Shown here: piece by piece, positions 27,701-41,307 of the stretch
How the letters are laid out: the number at the start of each line of letters is the position of its first letter
How positions within the stretch are numbered: position 1 is the first letter of the stretch
Source: Tilletia caries
Lineage: Eukaryota; Basidiomycota; Exobasidiomycetes; Tilletiales; Tilletiaceae
Assembly: GCA_032718865.1 (NCBI GenBank)
Contig: JALUTQ010000020.1
Coordinates: forward strand, 186,001 to 250,000
Direction of reading: 5' to 3'
DNA length: 64,000 bases
Translations under genes and position numbers: made by a program
The notes under the pieces: model-generated
What the model was told of the DNA's origin: nothing
Database searches by the model: none
The model's input: only the letters and a program-made list of their open reading frames with translations

Positions 27701-30456
27701 CCTCATCCGAATTGTCACTGGCGAAGTCTGCGTCGAAGTAAGTGGCCTTGAGCCGAGTCCCTGCAATCCTCTTCTTCAGCGGAAGGATCGTCGGTCGGTC
27801 TTCGTCATCTTCTGCGACAGTCTCCGGCTTCTCATCGCTGGCCACGGAAAGAGACGCGTCTGCAGCCTCTTCTGAAACCATCGGCGGTGCCATATCGAAG
27901 GACTCTGAGAGTGGCTCTGTAAGCGAAGAGGCTTCTGACCGCTGCCCGTCATCAATCTCCTCATCTGACCTCGTCCGTCCGCTTGCGTCCTCTGCCATTT
28001 CAATGTCCCGATCATCATCTGACGCCAGGCCGTTGGCGCGGAGTGCAGGACGGCCCGAAGACCGGTCCTCTGTTTTTGTTGAGTCCGACGGAGTGAGGGG
28101 CATCGGCAGCGGTCTCCACCATCGCCTTCGTGAAACTAGAGGCGCAAAATCTGGTGGCCGCATTTTCCGATGACTCTTCGCGCTGGGAATGACTTGCAGG
28201 AGTTCCATGCCATGTGCGACCCTCACCATTTGGGCCAGTGCGCAGTCCTGCTTACGAAGATTGCTCTGCGTGAGCTGGGTTGGGTTTATGTAGGTGGCTG
28301 CCGCGGCTGCTGCCGAACTGCTGTTGGAAGATGCTGGTCCGAGACAGGCGCAGAGAGTCACGCTGCAGATAGCTGAAGTAACCGCGTCCATCTTGGCTGC
28401 CACCGGAGTGCCTGCGTACGGGAATGTGATCGGTTCGGGCACGACATCCTTGGCGGGAGAGACTGCTCTTCTCGATATGCGTGGAGGTTCCTTCACCAGC
28501 TCCGGAAGGAAATGCACAATGTGCAGATCGTCCCACTCCCATCCGAGAGTGATCTCATGTCCCCGATTGATGTCACTGACGGCGAATAAACCAAACAGCA
28601 TTTCTGTCTCCTCCTTCGGTTTCTGTGCGGCTGTTGAAGAAGCATCTTCCTTTGGCTCTCCGGCAGGCGCTTCGTCGTTTGTCGGCGCTCGGAGGACGAT
28701 GGGCCGCAAGACCGAGTTAGGATGACAGCTCGGCCGCGCGAAACGCGTTTCTGTGCCATATCTCCGTGCGTCGATGGCAATATTCATCGGAGGAGGGAGG
28801 ATGTGGACATGCGGCTTCGTTGTCCCCAAAGCAGCATACTGGTTGATGGGATCAGCGCGGTACGCGTCCGCACTTGCAATTTCACCCCTGTACTCGCCGA
28901 TGAATGTGCCAGCGGAAATGGCGACATCAGTGTACAATCCGTGCATGGTGGGACGAGGGATGTTGTTGGAGGAGCTCCAGGCGTAGTGGGGAGTCGCTGG
29001 GGATGCCTCTGCGCTCTGGATTTGCGCAAACATGCCCGCTGCTACGCCTTCGGGAATGTAACGAACCGTTGAGCGCTGGGCAATGTCGGCAAGAGATGCT
29101 GCCTCGATCTCCACAGGGACACACTCGTTTCCCACGATCGACATTCCTTGGACGCCGTTCCCAGTTTGGAGCTCGTTAAATGCGCGCGGCATGGGCTCCG
29201 AGGGGTCCAGCTCGTCCTCGGCTGGATCCGCGAGGGGAGCCATTACTTTGCCCGTTCCGACTTCAAAAGCGCGCAGCTTCGGCGGAGCTGCGATGTCGTT
29301 GATGATCGCATTGAGCGACGCTTTCGTGTGCTGGTCAGAGTAAATGTTCGAAGGCACCGGCGTGTACTCGATATGCCAGGCTTCGAAGCGCTCTTGCGCA
29401 TCCAAGAAGTCCTCATCTGGTTCCCTTGGTCTTGGCTCTTTTGGAGTTATCACAGGCGGGGGAGGTGGAGGTTCTGGAGCCGCGACGGGGACAGGAACGG
29501 GAGGCTTTTTGGAAGATTTGGAGACTGAGGTGCTCGTCTTCCGTTTTCCGTATTTTGCGGACGAGGAAGCTGCAGCTGCGGATGAGGAGAGCATCGATGT
29601 CGAGAAGTAGTCCACCTCCGAGGCCACGTGTTCACTCTGGCTCGATTTCCGGCCGCGGTTATCCTTGGCCGACGACAGCGACCCAGTTGCAATACCCAGC
29701 TCCGACATGATGCTTGGGGTGGCCGATTGTGCGGAAGGCTGTGCAGCGCTCGTCCGCCTAACTGAGGTAGACAGTTGTTGCTCTTGTAGCTCCTTTCGAG
29801 CCTCCTCCTGCCTGCGTCGCTGTTGAAGAGATCTTGCGAATTCCACGTCGATTGGCCTCGGAAAACACTGTTCGCAGAGATACTCGTCGGGCAAGGAGTC
29901 CGGAGTCATTTTGAGACAGGCGCAATGTTGCCATACCAGACAACGATCGCATTGGACAGTGAATCCGTCATCGTCGTCGCATCCGCATATGCAGCTGGAA
30001 AACAAGATTAGCAGAAGGATTTTGAGTCACTGCTCAGTCATGGAAAGCTACACCAGATATAAAAAATGCTCACCGAATAATCCCGCCATCATCTTCATAA
30101 TGACCCTCATCATTGCCATCCATGAAGTATGCGCTGCCTTGGGCTATGGGAGGAGCACCAAAATTGGCCTGCGAGGGACGGTAGCCAGGACCTGCATCGC
30201 TGGCTTCGTGCATCGAGCGAGAGGCCTCTCCGAGCATGGCAGCTGACTTTCGACCGGAATCCGAATGCAGGTTCGATGGCGCTGAGCCAGTGGAAGCGGC
30301 GACGGCTGCGGCCGCACTGAGCGCATCCAAGGAGAGGGCGCCCGCGTACGACTCCATGCCGGCCTCGTCAGCCTTGCGTTTCTGGCTGCCTCTTGATGGA
30401 GGAGCGGGCGACATGATCGAAGCCAGCGCGAGTGCGCTGTTGCGCGGTGCTGCCAT
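24714..30456 (-). CDS. PHD finger + SET domain chromatin protein, Set3 type
   Basis: Two exons, 30456-30074 and 29994-24714, joined in phase for 1887 residues. After a low-complexity leader comes a PHD finger (~128-175: CICGCDDDDGFTVQCDRC, WQHCACL, YLCEQC; a C4HC3 pattern). The SET domain (~450-640) contains GLYTDVAISAGTFIGEYRGE, RFARPSCHPNSVLRPI and EITLGWEWDD. This PHD-SET order and the R-x-x-x-P-S-C-x-P-N substitution for NHSC resemble yeast Set3 and metazoan MLL5. In those proteins the SET domain lacks clear methyltransferase activity and the protein scaffolds a histone deacetylase complex (Set3C). The remaining ~1200 residues are disordered: an acidic Ser/Asp/Glu block with (SG)n, a Lys-rich coiled block, Pro/Thr-rich text, and a C-terminal RGG-like tail (GGRDRGRGGWRG). 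The unusual length comes from these regions. Confidence 0.85.
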
Positions 30457-31161
30457 CGATCTGTCTGCGTTGTGAGGTCCGCGCAGTCGACACCGCCAAC
30501 TCGGCTCCGCTCAACGAGGTTGGAGGTGTGAAAGATGTCCAAGCCTGCCTCGGCAATGGCTCTTTCCTGAGGAGAGACAGAGCCTGGTCAGTGCAAACGT
30601 ACAGAGGCGCAGTTTATGATGGAAATACGCACCGATTTCTTTGATGAACTGTGAGTTTGGCGAGAGAAGCTGAGTGACTGGTGGCCGGGTGCACTGCAAT
30701 CGAGATATGTGTGTGTGTGTGCGCACTACGCAAGGGGCGGGTCTATCGCGGAGCTCGACCGGGGGACAAAGTGACCGGCCGCAGTGGCGATTTCTGCGGA
30801 TCACAGACGAGCTGACAGTCAGCGCGGCGGTCGGGAGTGGTGAGCGCGTCGTTGTGGTGCTGCGGATGTCGTGGAAGCTGGCTGTATGCGCTTCCCATGC
30901 GGAGGGAATAGGGAAGGTGAAGGAAGAGCGCGCAAGGCAAGGTGGGACTCGCTTGGATGGGGACAGCCGGGATGTCGGGCCCGACAACGCAGCCGAAGAA
31001 TCTTCTTACGCATGCCCGCTTCCCTTCCCATGGCTGGCTGGCTGTGCGGCCTGACCACCACCCACACGGCCAGCATCCCATCCCCTCCAGAGCGAGCTGA
31101 GCGTGAGCGTAGTGTGTGAGCGGCGCGACATCGAGCTTCCTCTGCGTCCGTTTCATCCGCC
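30457..31161. promoter_or_regulatory. Divergent promoter region, SET3-like / BRR2
   Basis: 705 bp between the start codons of two oppositely oriented genes. Contains a short TG repeat (30707-30722). Possible 5'-leader introns could not be resolved. No independent coding potential was seen. Confidence 0.4.
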
Positions 31162-34100
31162 ATGCCTCCCAAGCGCGATCTGTCCGGTTACCAGTACTCG
31201 GCGCTCTCGTCGCTGGTCACCACCGCAGACCGCTCGCTCATCGACCGTCGCGATGGCGAGTCAAAGGGCGAGGCCGAGACCCTCGTCGGGCGCATCGATG
31301 TACGGCAGATGGGCTCGCGAGTGACGCGCTCCGAGATCAAGGACATCGACGCAAAGAAGCGGAAAGCCGCGCAGGAGAACGAGGGCAGGGACGATGGGCA
31401 GAAACAGGAACGGCGGCGGAAACAGGACGGCGGCGGATCGGCGGCCGCTACCGGTGGCGGGTTTTCAAACGTACTCGAGGCTGCACAGGAGCTCGAGGGT
31501 CTGCGCTATCGACCCAGGACTGCAGAGACCAGGCAGATCTACGAGCTCATTCTCAGCACCGTCCACAGTTTGCTCGGGGATCAGTCGAACGATGTCATTC
31601 GCGGTGCGGCGGATGCGGCCCTGGAAATCCTCAAAGATTCCAGCTTGAAAGATCTCGACAAGAAGAAGGAAATCGAGGATTTCACCGGCCCCGTCAGTTC
31701 GGATGCATTTGGTCAGCTTTTCAACCTCAGCAAGAAGATTACAGATTACGACCAGGACAACGCGCAGGAAGGCGATGCAAATGGCGACAAGGCGATGGAT
31801 GGCATCGACGAAGACACAGGAGTGGCTGTCATGTTCGAGGGCGATGACGAGGACTCGGATCAGGAGCAGGAGGCGTTCGCTGTCGTTGAGGATTCTGACG
31901 AGGATGCTGACGATGCGAAAGCAGAAGTCAAGTCCGAGTCAGGGGATGTGAACGAGATTGGCGGCGATGAGGCCCTCCGTCTAGGATCCGAAGCGACTGG
32001 CTCAAAATCGCGTGGCAAGGGCAAGGCCGCGTCTGATGGTCTTTCAGCCCATGAGATCGACGCCTTCTGGTTGCAGCGTCTTCTTTCACAGCATTACCCC
32101 GACGAGCACGAAGCCGCCGAGAAGACAGAAGCCGCTATGGAGATCCTCGGCTCCGAGTCCAGTCTGCGAGACGTGGAAAACGCGCTTATGGAGCTCACTG
32201 ACTACGACAAATTCGAGGCCGTTCAAACTCTCACGAAGAATCGCGACCTGATCGTGTGGTGCACTCGACTGGGTAGGGCAGACGCCGAAGAGCGGGTCAA
32301 TATCGAGGTGGCTATGCGCGAAAAGGGTCTTGGATGGATTCTCAAGCAGCTGCGCAGCTCTGGTGGCAAGGCGGAGGCAATTGCATCAGCACCCATGCTC
32401 ATCGATGACGACGCGAAGGAGCGTGCCAGGAAAATCAATAGCCGGGCCACTCTTGCACCTGGCACGACGGCAAAGCCTCGCAAGGGCGTCGACCTTGAGG
32501 CCATGGCTTTCACACAGGGCGGTCACCTCAACACAAATGCCAAGGTCAAGCTACCGGAGGGCAGTTTCAAGAGGACGAAGAAAGGATATGAAGAGATCCA
32601 TATTCCCGCACCCGCCAAGGTGCAGATTCCGCCGTCCGAACTGGTGGCTATCACCGATCTACCAGCCTGGGCGCAACCAGCCTTTGGAGGTACCGCCAGG
32701 CTGAATCCGATTCAATCCAAGTGTTACCCGGTCGCGTTTGGTACGGACGATCCAATGCTGCTCTGTGCGCCCACGGGTGCAGGCAAGACTAACGTCGCTA
32801 TGCTTACCATATTGAACGAGCTCGGCAAATGGCGAAACGAAGCCACGGGCGAGTTCGACCTGACTGCCTTCAAGGTTGTCTACGTCGCTCCCATGAAGGC
32901 GCTCGTCGCTGAGCAAGCAGGAAACTTCCGCTCGCGTTTGGAACAATTCGGAATTACCGTCAACGAGCTCACGGGAGATAGTCAATTGACGAAGGAGCAA
33001 ATCGCGGACACCCAAGTTATCGTCACCACACCTGAAAAGTGGGATGTCATCAGCCGCAAGAGCTCCGACTCCTCTTATACGAACCTCGTGCGGTTGATCA
33101 TCATCGACGAGATCCACTTGCTCCACGACGATCGAGGCCCGGTGTTGGAAGCACTGGTGGCCCGGACGGTCCGGCGCATGGAGCAGATGAACGACCCTGT
33201 GCGTCTTGTTGGATTGAGTGCGACACTGCCAAACTACAAGGATGTTGCCACCTTCCTACGAGTGAACCCAAAGAGTGGGTTGTTCTACTTCGAAAGCAAC
33301 TACAGACCATGTCCTCTCAAGCAGGAATACGTCGGCATCACCGAGAAGAAGGCGATCAAGCGGTTCCAGGTCATGAACGAAGTCACGTACGAGAAGACGC
33401 TCGACCATGTCGCAGAGAACCAGGTTCTCATCTTCACCCACTCGCGCAAGGACACGGCCAAGACGGCGAAGTACTTGCGTGATCAGGCCATGGAGAAGGA
33501 GACGTTGGACCAATTCTTGCCTAGATCTACGGCTTCGCGCGAAGTTCTGCAGACGGTGGTGGAGGAGATCCAGGATAAGGACTTGCAGGATGTCCTGAGG
33601 TACGGGTTCGGCATCCATCACGCTGGCATGACTCGAGGAGACAGGGATGTGGTGGAGAGTCTCTTCGCTGATGGACACTTGTCTGTTCTGGTATCGACTG
33701 CAACTTTGGTGAGTCCCACGTTCTGCTTCGTACCGTTCTACACAGGGCTTACGCTCATGATCCTTTTTCTTATCTGCAGGCATGGGGTGTCAACCTCCCT
33801 GCGCACACAGTCATCATCAAGGGCACACAGATTTACAATCCTGAAAAGGGTCGCTGGTGTGAACTGTCGCCTCAAGACATGCTGCAAATGCTAGGTCGTG
33901 CTGGTCGGCCTCAATTCGACACCTTCGGAGAAGGCATCATCATCACAAATCACAGCGAGCTGCAGTACTACCTTAGCTTGCTCAACCAACAACTTCCCAT
34001 CGAGTCGCAGCTGGTTTCCAAGCTTGCTGACAACCTCAATGCCGAGATTGTGCTCGGCACAATAAGGAATCGGGACGAAGCGGTTGCTTGGCTCGGATAC

Positions 34101-37100
34101 ACCTACCTCTACGTCCGCATGCTTAGATCACCAGCGCTGTACAGCGTCACGGCGGACTACGCCGAAGACGACCCTTTCCTTGAACAGAAGCGGGCCGACA
34201 TCATCCACAGTGCTGCGGTCCTGTTGGAGAAGTGTGGGCTTCTGAAGTATGAGCGGACTTCAGGCAACTTCACCTCCAATGAGCTCGGCCGGATCTCATC
34301 CCATTACTACATCTCGTACAGCAGCATGGCAACATACAATCAACATCTCAAGCCACACGTCGGCCTCATCGAGCTCTTCCGCATCTTCTCCCTCTCTAGC
34401 GAGTTCCGTCACCAGGTTGTAAGGCAAGATGAGAAACTCGAGATCACCAAGCTCTTGGAACGAGTGCCCGTCCCGGTCAAGGAGGCTGTCGATGATCCGA
34501 GCGCCAAGATCAACGTTCTTCTTCAGACATGGATTTCGCAGCTCAAATTCGAGGGCTACGCACTGGCTTCCGACATGGTGTACGTCACCCAATCCGCAGG
34601 CCGAATCCTGCGCGCCTTGTTCGAGATTTGCACGAAGCGAGGATACGCCCGACTCAGTCACATTGCACTCGACCTGTGCAAGATGGTGGAAAAGCGACAG
34701 TGGGGATCAATGACGCCGCTGCGGCAGTTCACCGGTGTTCCTGCCGACCTTGTTCGACGGCTGGAGAGGAAGGAGTACCCGTGGAACCGGCTACGAGACC
34801 TGGAGCCCAACGAGATCGGCGAGCTGATCGGTATTCCAAAAGCAGGTCGTTTGGTGCATCGCCTTGTGCACCAGTTCCCTCGCCTGGAACTCCAAGCTTT
34901 CTTCCAGCCGGTCACTCGCTCGCTCATTCACATTCAGCTCACGCTGACGCCCGACTTCACATGGGACGAGCGTGTCCATGGACATTCGCAGCTCTTCCAC
35001 GTCTTTGTCGAAGACGTAGACGGCGAAATCATTCTCTTCCACGACCAGTTCCTTCTTCGACAGCGTTATGCGGAGGACGAACACACGATGACCTTCACCG
35101 TGCAGATGACGGACCCTGTCCCTCCGAACTACTACATCAGTCTTGTCAGCGACAGGTGGCTGAATAGCGAGATGCGGCTGCCGATCTCCTTCAAGAACCT
35201 CATCCTTCCCGCCAAGTTCCCGCCCCATACCCCCCTGCTTGACCTTCAGCCACAGCCTCTATCCGCTCTGCAGGATGCCGAGGCCCAAGCTGTGTGCGAG
35301 AAGCAGGTCCGGCACTTCAACAAGATCCAGACTCAGGCCTTCCACGCCCTCTATGGAACTGATGACACCGTTTTCATCGGCGCTCCCGCGGGCAGCGGCA
35401 AGGGTCTGTGCGCAGAGCTGGCGCTGTTGCGGCTCTGGAAGTCCAAGGGCGACGGGCGAGCTGTCTGCATTGTGCCGTTCGAGTCGATGCTGGCACCTCG
35501 CACCGCGGAATGGCGGGCCAAGTTCAAGAACTTCAAAGGCGGGAAAGAGATCGTAGCCCTGACGGGGGAGAGCAGTGCGGATCTGCGCTTGCTCGAGATC
35601 GCTGATCTGGTTGTGGCAACTCCCTCGCAATGGGATGTCCTCTCCCGTCGTTGGCAGCAGCGCAAGAACGTCCAGAAGGTCGCTCTGTACATCGCTGATG
35701 AGGTCCAGATGATCGGCGATGCGACTGTCGGTCCCGTGTACGAGGTCGTCCTATCGCGAGCTCGTTTCGTCGCGGCTCAAACTCAAAATGCGACGCGAAT
35801 CGTCGCGTTGAGTGTTCCGCTTGCCAACGCCCGCGACGTCGCTGACTGGATCGGGTGCGGCTCCGGCAGTCTCTTCAACTTTTCACCAGCGGCCCGGCCG
35901 GTGCCTATGGAAGTCCACATCCAGAGCTTCAACGTGCCACATTTCCCCTCGATGATGCTCGCCATGGCCAAACCTGCCTACCTTGCGATTGTGGAATATG
36001 CTGCTGAGCAGCCTGTTCTCGCCTTTGTCCCCTCGCGGAAGCAAGCCAAGCTCACAGCGAACGACTTGCTCGCATATGCGCTTGCCGACAGCGAAAAGGA
36101 CGACGGGGAAAGTCCCTTCCTCAACATCGAGATGGAGGACCTGAAGCCTCACCTGGAACGGATTGAGGACCGAGGACTGAAGGAAGTGCTGGAGCATGGC
36201 ATTGCGTACTATCACAATGGTCTATCACGAGGAGACAAGGCCATCGTAGAACGGCTATACAATGCGGGTGCGATCCAGGTCGTTATTGCCAGCCGCGAGA
36301 CGGTCTGGAACAGCTCGCTCGAAGCACATCTGGTGATCATCATGTCGCTGCAGTACTTCGAAGGCAAGGAGCACCGCTACGTGGACTACCCTCTTACCGA
36401 TATGCTCCAAATGGTCGGGCGTAGCACCCGTCCTGGCGCGGATGGTGGGACGCGTTGCATTCTGATGTGCCAAGGCACGCGCAAGGAGTACTTTAAGAAG
36501 TTTTTGGCCGAGGCTCTCCCGCTCGAGAGTCGACTTGTCTCCTTCGCTCAAGACTTTTTGAATGCGGAGATTGTGGCGAAGACGGTCGACGACAAGCAAG
36601 CCGCGCTGGGTGAGTCTGCTGCATTTGTTTCCTTTTGGAAGTCGACTGTACAACTGACTGGAGTCTTTGCCTCACAGATATCTTCACATGGACGCTCATG
36701 TACCGAAGACTCCAACAGAATCCTCAAGCCTACAACTGCCAGGGTACATCTACGGAGCACATCAGTGACTTCCTCTCTGAGCTGGTTGAGAACACGCTCT
36801 CAGACCTCGAGAAGAGCAAGTGTATCGCCATCGAAGACGAGATGGACGTTAGTCCTCTGAATCTCGGCATGAGTAAGTTCTACCGTGTCCAGTACTTCTT
36901 TGATGCGTTCCATCACTGATCATTACTCTGCTCTCAGTTGCATCCTTCTACAACATCAGCTACGTCACCATCGACGTCTTTGAAATGTCCCTCAAGGAGC
37001 GAACCAAGATGCGTGGTCTTCTGGAGATCGTTAGCTCCGCTGCAGAGTTTGAGGAGGTTCCCATTCGGCAGCACGAGGACGCCCTTCTGCGGCGGATTTA

Positions 37101-38031
37101 CGACCGTGTGCCTCACAAGCTGGACAAGATCAACTTTGCGTCTCCCTACCACAAGGTCTTCATTCTGCTGCAAGCGCACTTTGCCCGCCTTACGCTTCCC
37201 GCCGATCTGGAGAGTGACCAACAAGATGCGCTGCGCAAAGTTCTCAACTTGCTCAGCGCTTGCGTGGATGTCATGAGCTCCAATGCTTTCCTCAATGCCA
37301 TTGTGGCCATGGAGCTCAGCCAGATGTGTGTCCAAGCCGTCTGGGATCGCGACTCGCCCCTCCGACAGGTTCCTCACTTCAACTCGGCCGTCATTGAGCG
37401 GTGCAAGGCCAGAGGTATCGAGGACGTGTTCGCATTGGGCGACACCCTGCCCGACCTTTCGGAGCAAGAACGAAACGACCTTCTCAAGATGGACAAGCGG
37501 CAGCTGGCTGACGTGGCGCGATTCACCAACGCGTTCCCGTACATCGAGGTGCAGTTCGAGATCGCAGAGCAGGAGTCGCTCGTCAGTGGCGCGCCCGTGA
37601 CGATGCGAGTGACGCTGGAGAAGGATGACGAGGAGGCGTCGGATGCCGTTGCGGTGGCTCCGTTCTACCCGACGCAGAAGCTCACCAATTGGTGGTTGCT
37701 GGTCGGTGACCCGGGCACGCGGTCATTGCATGGTATTAAGAAGGTCACCATCACGAAGACGCTGACGGTTAAGTTGGAGTTCACGTTGCCGAAGGTGAGT
37801 CTGTCGAGCCAACCGTGCTTCACTTCAAATCTGAAGACAGTACTGAACATCTGACCCTTTTTTCCCCTACAGGGCACCCATGAGCGCCTCCGGCTTTACC
37901 TCTTGTGCGACAGTTACCAGGGTGCGGATCGCGAGCTCCCGCTTCCCACCCTCAACGTTGCCGAGGGCGAGGACAGCGATGACGACGACGATGACGACGA
38001 AGATGAGGATGAAGAGATGGCGGATGCTTAA
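31162..38031 (+). CDS. BRR2: U5 snRNP helicase Brr2 (Ski2-like, two cassettes)
   Basis: Five exons: 31162-33708, 33780-36609, 36678-36872, 36938-37794 and 37873-38031, for 2195 residues, the usual Brr2 size. The N-terminus has the family signature [20 protein letters not shown] and an acidic spacer. Cassette 1 is catalytically intact: APTGAGKT (~536), DEIH (~649), [11 protein letters not shown], and [10 protein letters not shown] in the second RecA domain, then winged-helix and Sec63 regions. Cassette 2 is degenerate as in all Brr2 proteins: GAPAGSGKG (~1384) retains a Walker A but motif II reads DEVQ (~1489), SVP replaces SAT, and HNGLSRGDK replaces the usual motif. It ends in an Asp/Glu-rich tail. 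Brr2 unwinds U4/U6 during spliceosome activation. It must be an essential gene in this intron-rich genome. Confidence 0.96.
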
Positions 38032-38285
38032 AAGGACGCTCGTCGTTGCTATCAAGATTTTGTACTCGTATACGCTCTCAAAGAAGTCAGTGACATTATC
38101 AACTATCAATGATGGCTCCCGTCTGCCTTGAAAGGGGATCAAAAAGAGTGTTGTCCGGGATCCTTCCACACGTAACTCGCCCTGACGGTCCGACAAAGTT
38201 ATAAATGCGATGTCTCTCGCTGAGATGCCATTGCGGTATAGTGTGATGGAAAGGCGAGACAAGGTGTAAATGGGAGGTAGCCTTG
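38032..38285. terminator. Convergent 3' ends of BRR2 and ARP1
   Basis: A 254-bp interval between facing stop codons. It contains an AT-richer stretch (38040-38120) suitable for polyadenylation of both transcripts. No gene is present. Confidence 0.35.
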
Positions 38286-40028
38286 TCAAAAGGTCTGGAG
38301 AAATAGAACAGGTAAGCATTGGTGTCTTCAAAAGATGTGGTCTGTAGGGGGAGTTGGGGAACTACTCACTCTCCTGTGAATGATGGCATCGCCATTTTCC
38401 CGGTAGTCCTCTGCTGAGACCCACATCTGCGGTTTGCGATCAATCGGAGCAATATGTCAGAAGTCAGGCCAAGCGAAGCAGGGCCATGCCAGAAGGGGCG
38501 CTCACCTTTTTGAACGTTGACAGACCGGCCAGGATACTACCGCCGATCCATGTCGAGTACTTGCGCTCGGGCGGGGCAAACACTTTGATCTTGATGTCTT
38601 CGTTCTCTCTCCGCATCGCAGCCAGTAACCTGTCACCAAATCCTACACGGAGGTGATAAGTTTGGGGTCAGTCCGGTTCGGTATCTCTCTTTCATGAGTC
38701 CCTCCCTATAGAAATCACCTTTTGTCAATGTCGTGCCGCCGCTGAGGACGACGCTTGCGTAGAGCGTTTTCCGGAGATCGAGGTCGACCTTGCTGATCGA
38801 TTCGATGACGACTTGATGTACGCCTTGGTACTCTGACCCGATCAGGAGGGGATTGAAGAGGATCTCGGGCGCTCGGAATCGCTCAGGTCCGATCTAATAA
38901 AGATTAAGGTAAGTAATTTTCAGCTTGGGCATGGCTCTACACATTAAAGAAATCTGTGAGAAGAATGTGCTTACCTTGACCACATTCCCATCTGGCAGTC
39001 TGAAATTTTCCGAATTCCGCGCTGCGTCCTTCTCTTCCTTCTCTACGTCCAGTGCGAGATAACAGCATTTCTCTTTCATGACACGAACGATCTCTTTCTC
39101 CGCGCTCGTGTGAAGGTGGTAGCCAGCGCGTCGAAGATGAACTTGCAAGTTCTCTGTCACGTCACGACCTGCTATGTCGACTCTTCGGATGGCGTGAGGC
39201 ATGGCGAAACCTTCGAAAACGGGTACAGCGTGGGATACGCCGTCGCCTGAGTCGAGGACTATGCCAGTCGTCCGCCCTGATGCATAACTGTTTGACACAC
39301 ACTTTTGTGAGCCCACGTTTTCTGGGAAGCGTCCTCGAAACTTCAGAACTTACAGACTGAGAATGGCTTGAATGCTGGTGAAGAAGGCGGGAACGTTGAA
39401 GGTCTCGAAAAAGATTTGTGCGGCCTGTTCTCGATTTGATCGTGGGTTGAGCGGAGCTTCTGTAAGGAGGACAGGGTGCTGGAGAACAGGCAGACATGCA
39501 TTTAGTGAACGTTGAGCAGACGGGAGCTGTCAAGTACGCCGGGCGCAACACTCACCTCTTCGCTAAGCGTACCCAGCTCCTCGCTGTAGATGTGTGTCCA
39601 GATTCGCTCCATGTCTTCCCAATCGGTAACGATGCCGTGCTCCATGGGATACTTGACCTTGAGCAACCCGCGCAAGTCCTGGGCCTTGCGTCCGATGAAA
39701 ATATCACCCTCCACGGCACCGGCCATGACCTTGTGATGCTTTATCCGGCCGACGCTGGAGAAGGAGACGAGAGGCGTCAGCGTGCCTGGCAGCCGAAGAG
39801 AGCGCAGAGGGAGAGCAACTTACAAGGAAGGGAAGAAGCATTTGGGCGTGTCGGCGCCTGCGAAGCCGGCCTTGATCGTGCCAGAGCCCTGTAAGGATTC
39901 ACACACACACAGAACTGATGTCAGCTATCGTTTTCAGGGCCAAGGACGCCGCACACCGAGTTTCTTCCACTCACATTGTCGATTACGACGGGCTGGTTGG
40001 TGAGGACGTCTTCAAATTCGGTCGGCAT
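38286..40028 (-). CDS. ARP1: Actin-related protein 1 (centractin), dynactin filament subunit
   Basis: Nine exons: 40028-39975, 39888-39824, 39754-39556, 39478-39354, 39287-38975, 38893-38719, 38642-38506, 38426-38370 and 38294-38286. They encode 377 residues, the same size as vertebrate centractin. Actin-fold nucleotide motifs are intact: [32 protein letters not shown] and VLSGGTTL. Arp1-specific text includes [28 protein letters not shown] and [20 protein letters not shown]. The last coding exon is only nine bases (Thr-Phe-stop), reproducing the conserved Arp1 C-terminus HR-x-T-F. Reading through that last intron would give a different longer tail. Arp1 forms the short filament of dynactin, the dynein cofactor. 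Its functional partner, the dynein intermediate chain, is 22 kb away in this window. Confidence 0.95.
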
Positions 40029-40384
40029 TTAGTCGGAGTCACGGGAGAAGCCTTGAGCGCAGCGATGAGGGATGACCTTCGTGGGCGGGTGGGGAGCGCG
40101 CGCGTGGCTCAGGATCCTCTTCCTGCGTGGTATGTGTGCAGCGCGTGGTGCTCGCTGATGAGCCGCGTGTTGTGGTGGAAGACGAGGACGAGGATGAGCT
40201 CGCGCTCGAGCTTGGAGTGAGGAGGAGGCCCGCGCATCCTTCCCTCGCTCAAGGCTGGCCACAACCCTGACAGCCTCTACCATCTTCATAAACAGCACAC
40301 AGTTACGGTCATCAACACCGGCTCGTCCCTCCTCCTCTGCGTCCCGTAGCCGCGGCTCACTCCCCCCCTGCCCCTCCATATCCG
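40029..40384. promoter_or_regulatory. Divergent promoter, ARP1 / UBC13
   Basis: 356 bp between two start codons in opposite orientation. It must serve both genes. Short GA-rich tract at 40185-40230; no assigned binding site. Confidence 0.45.
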
Positions 40385-41307
<923 letters not shown>

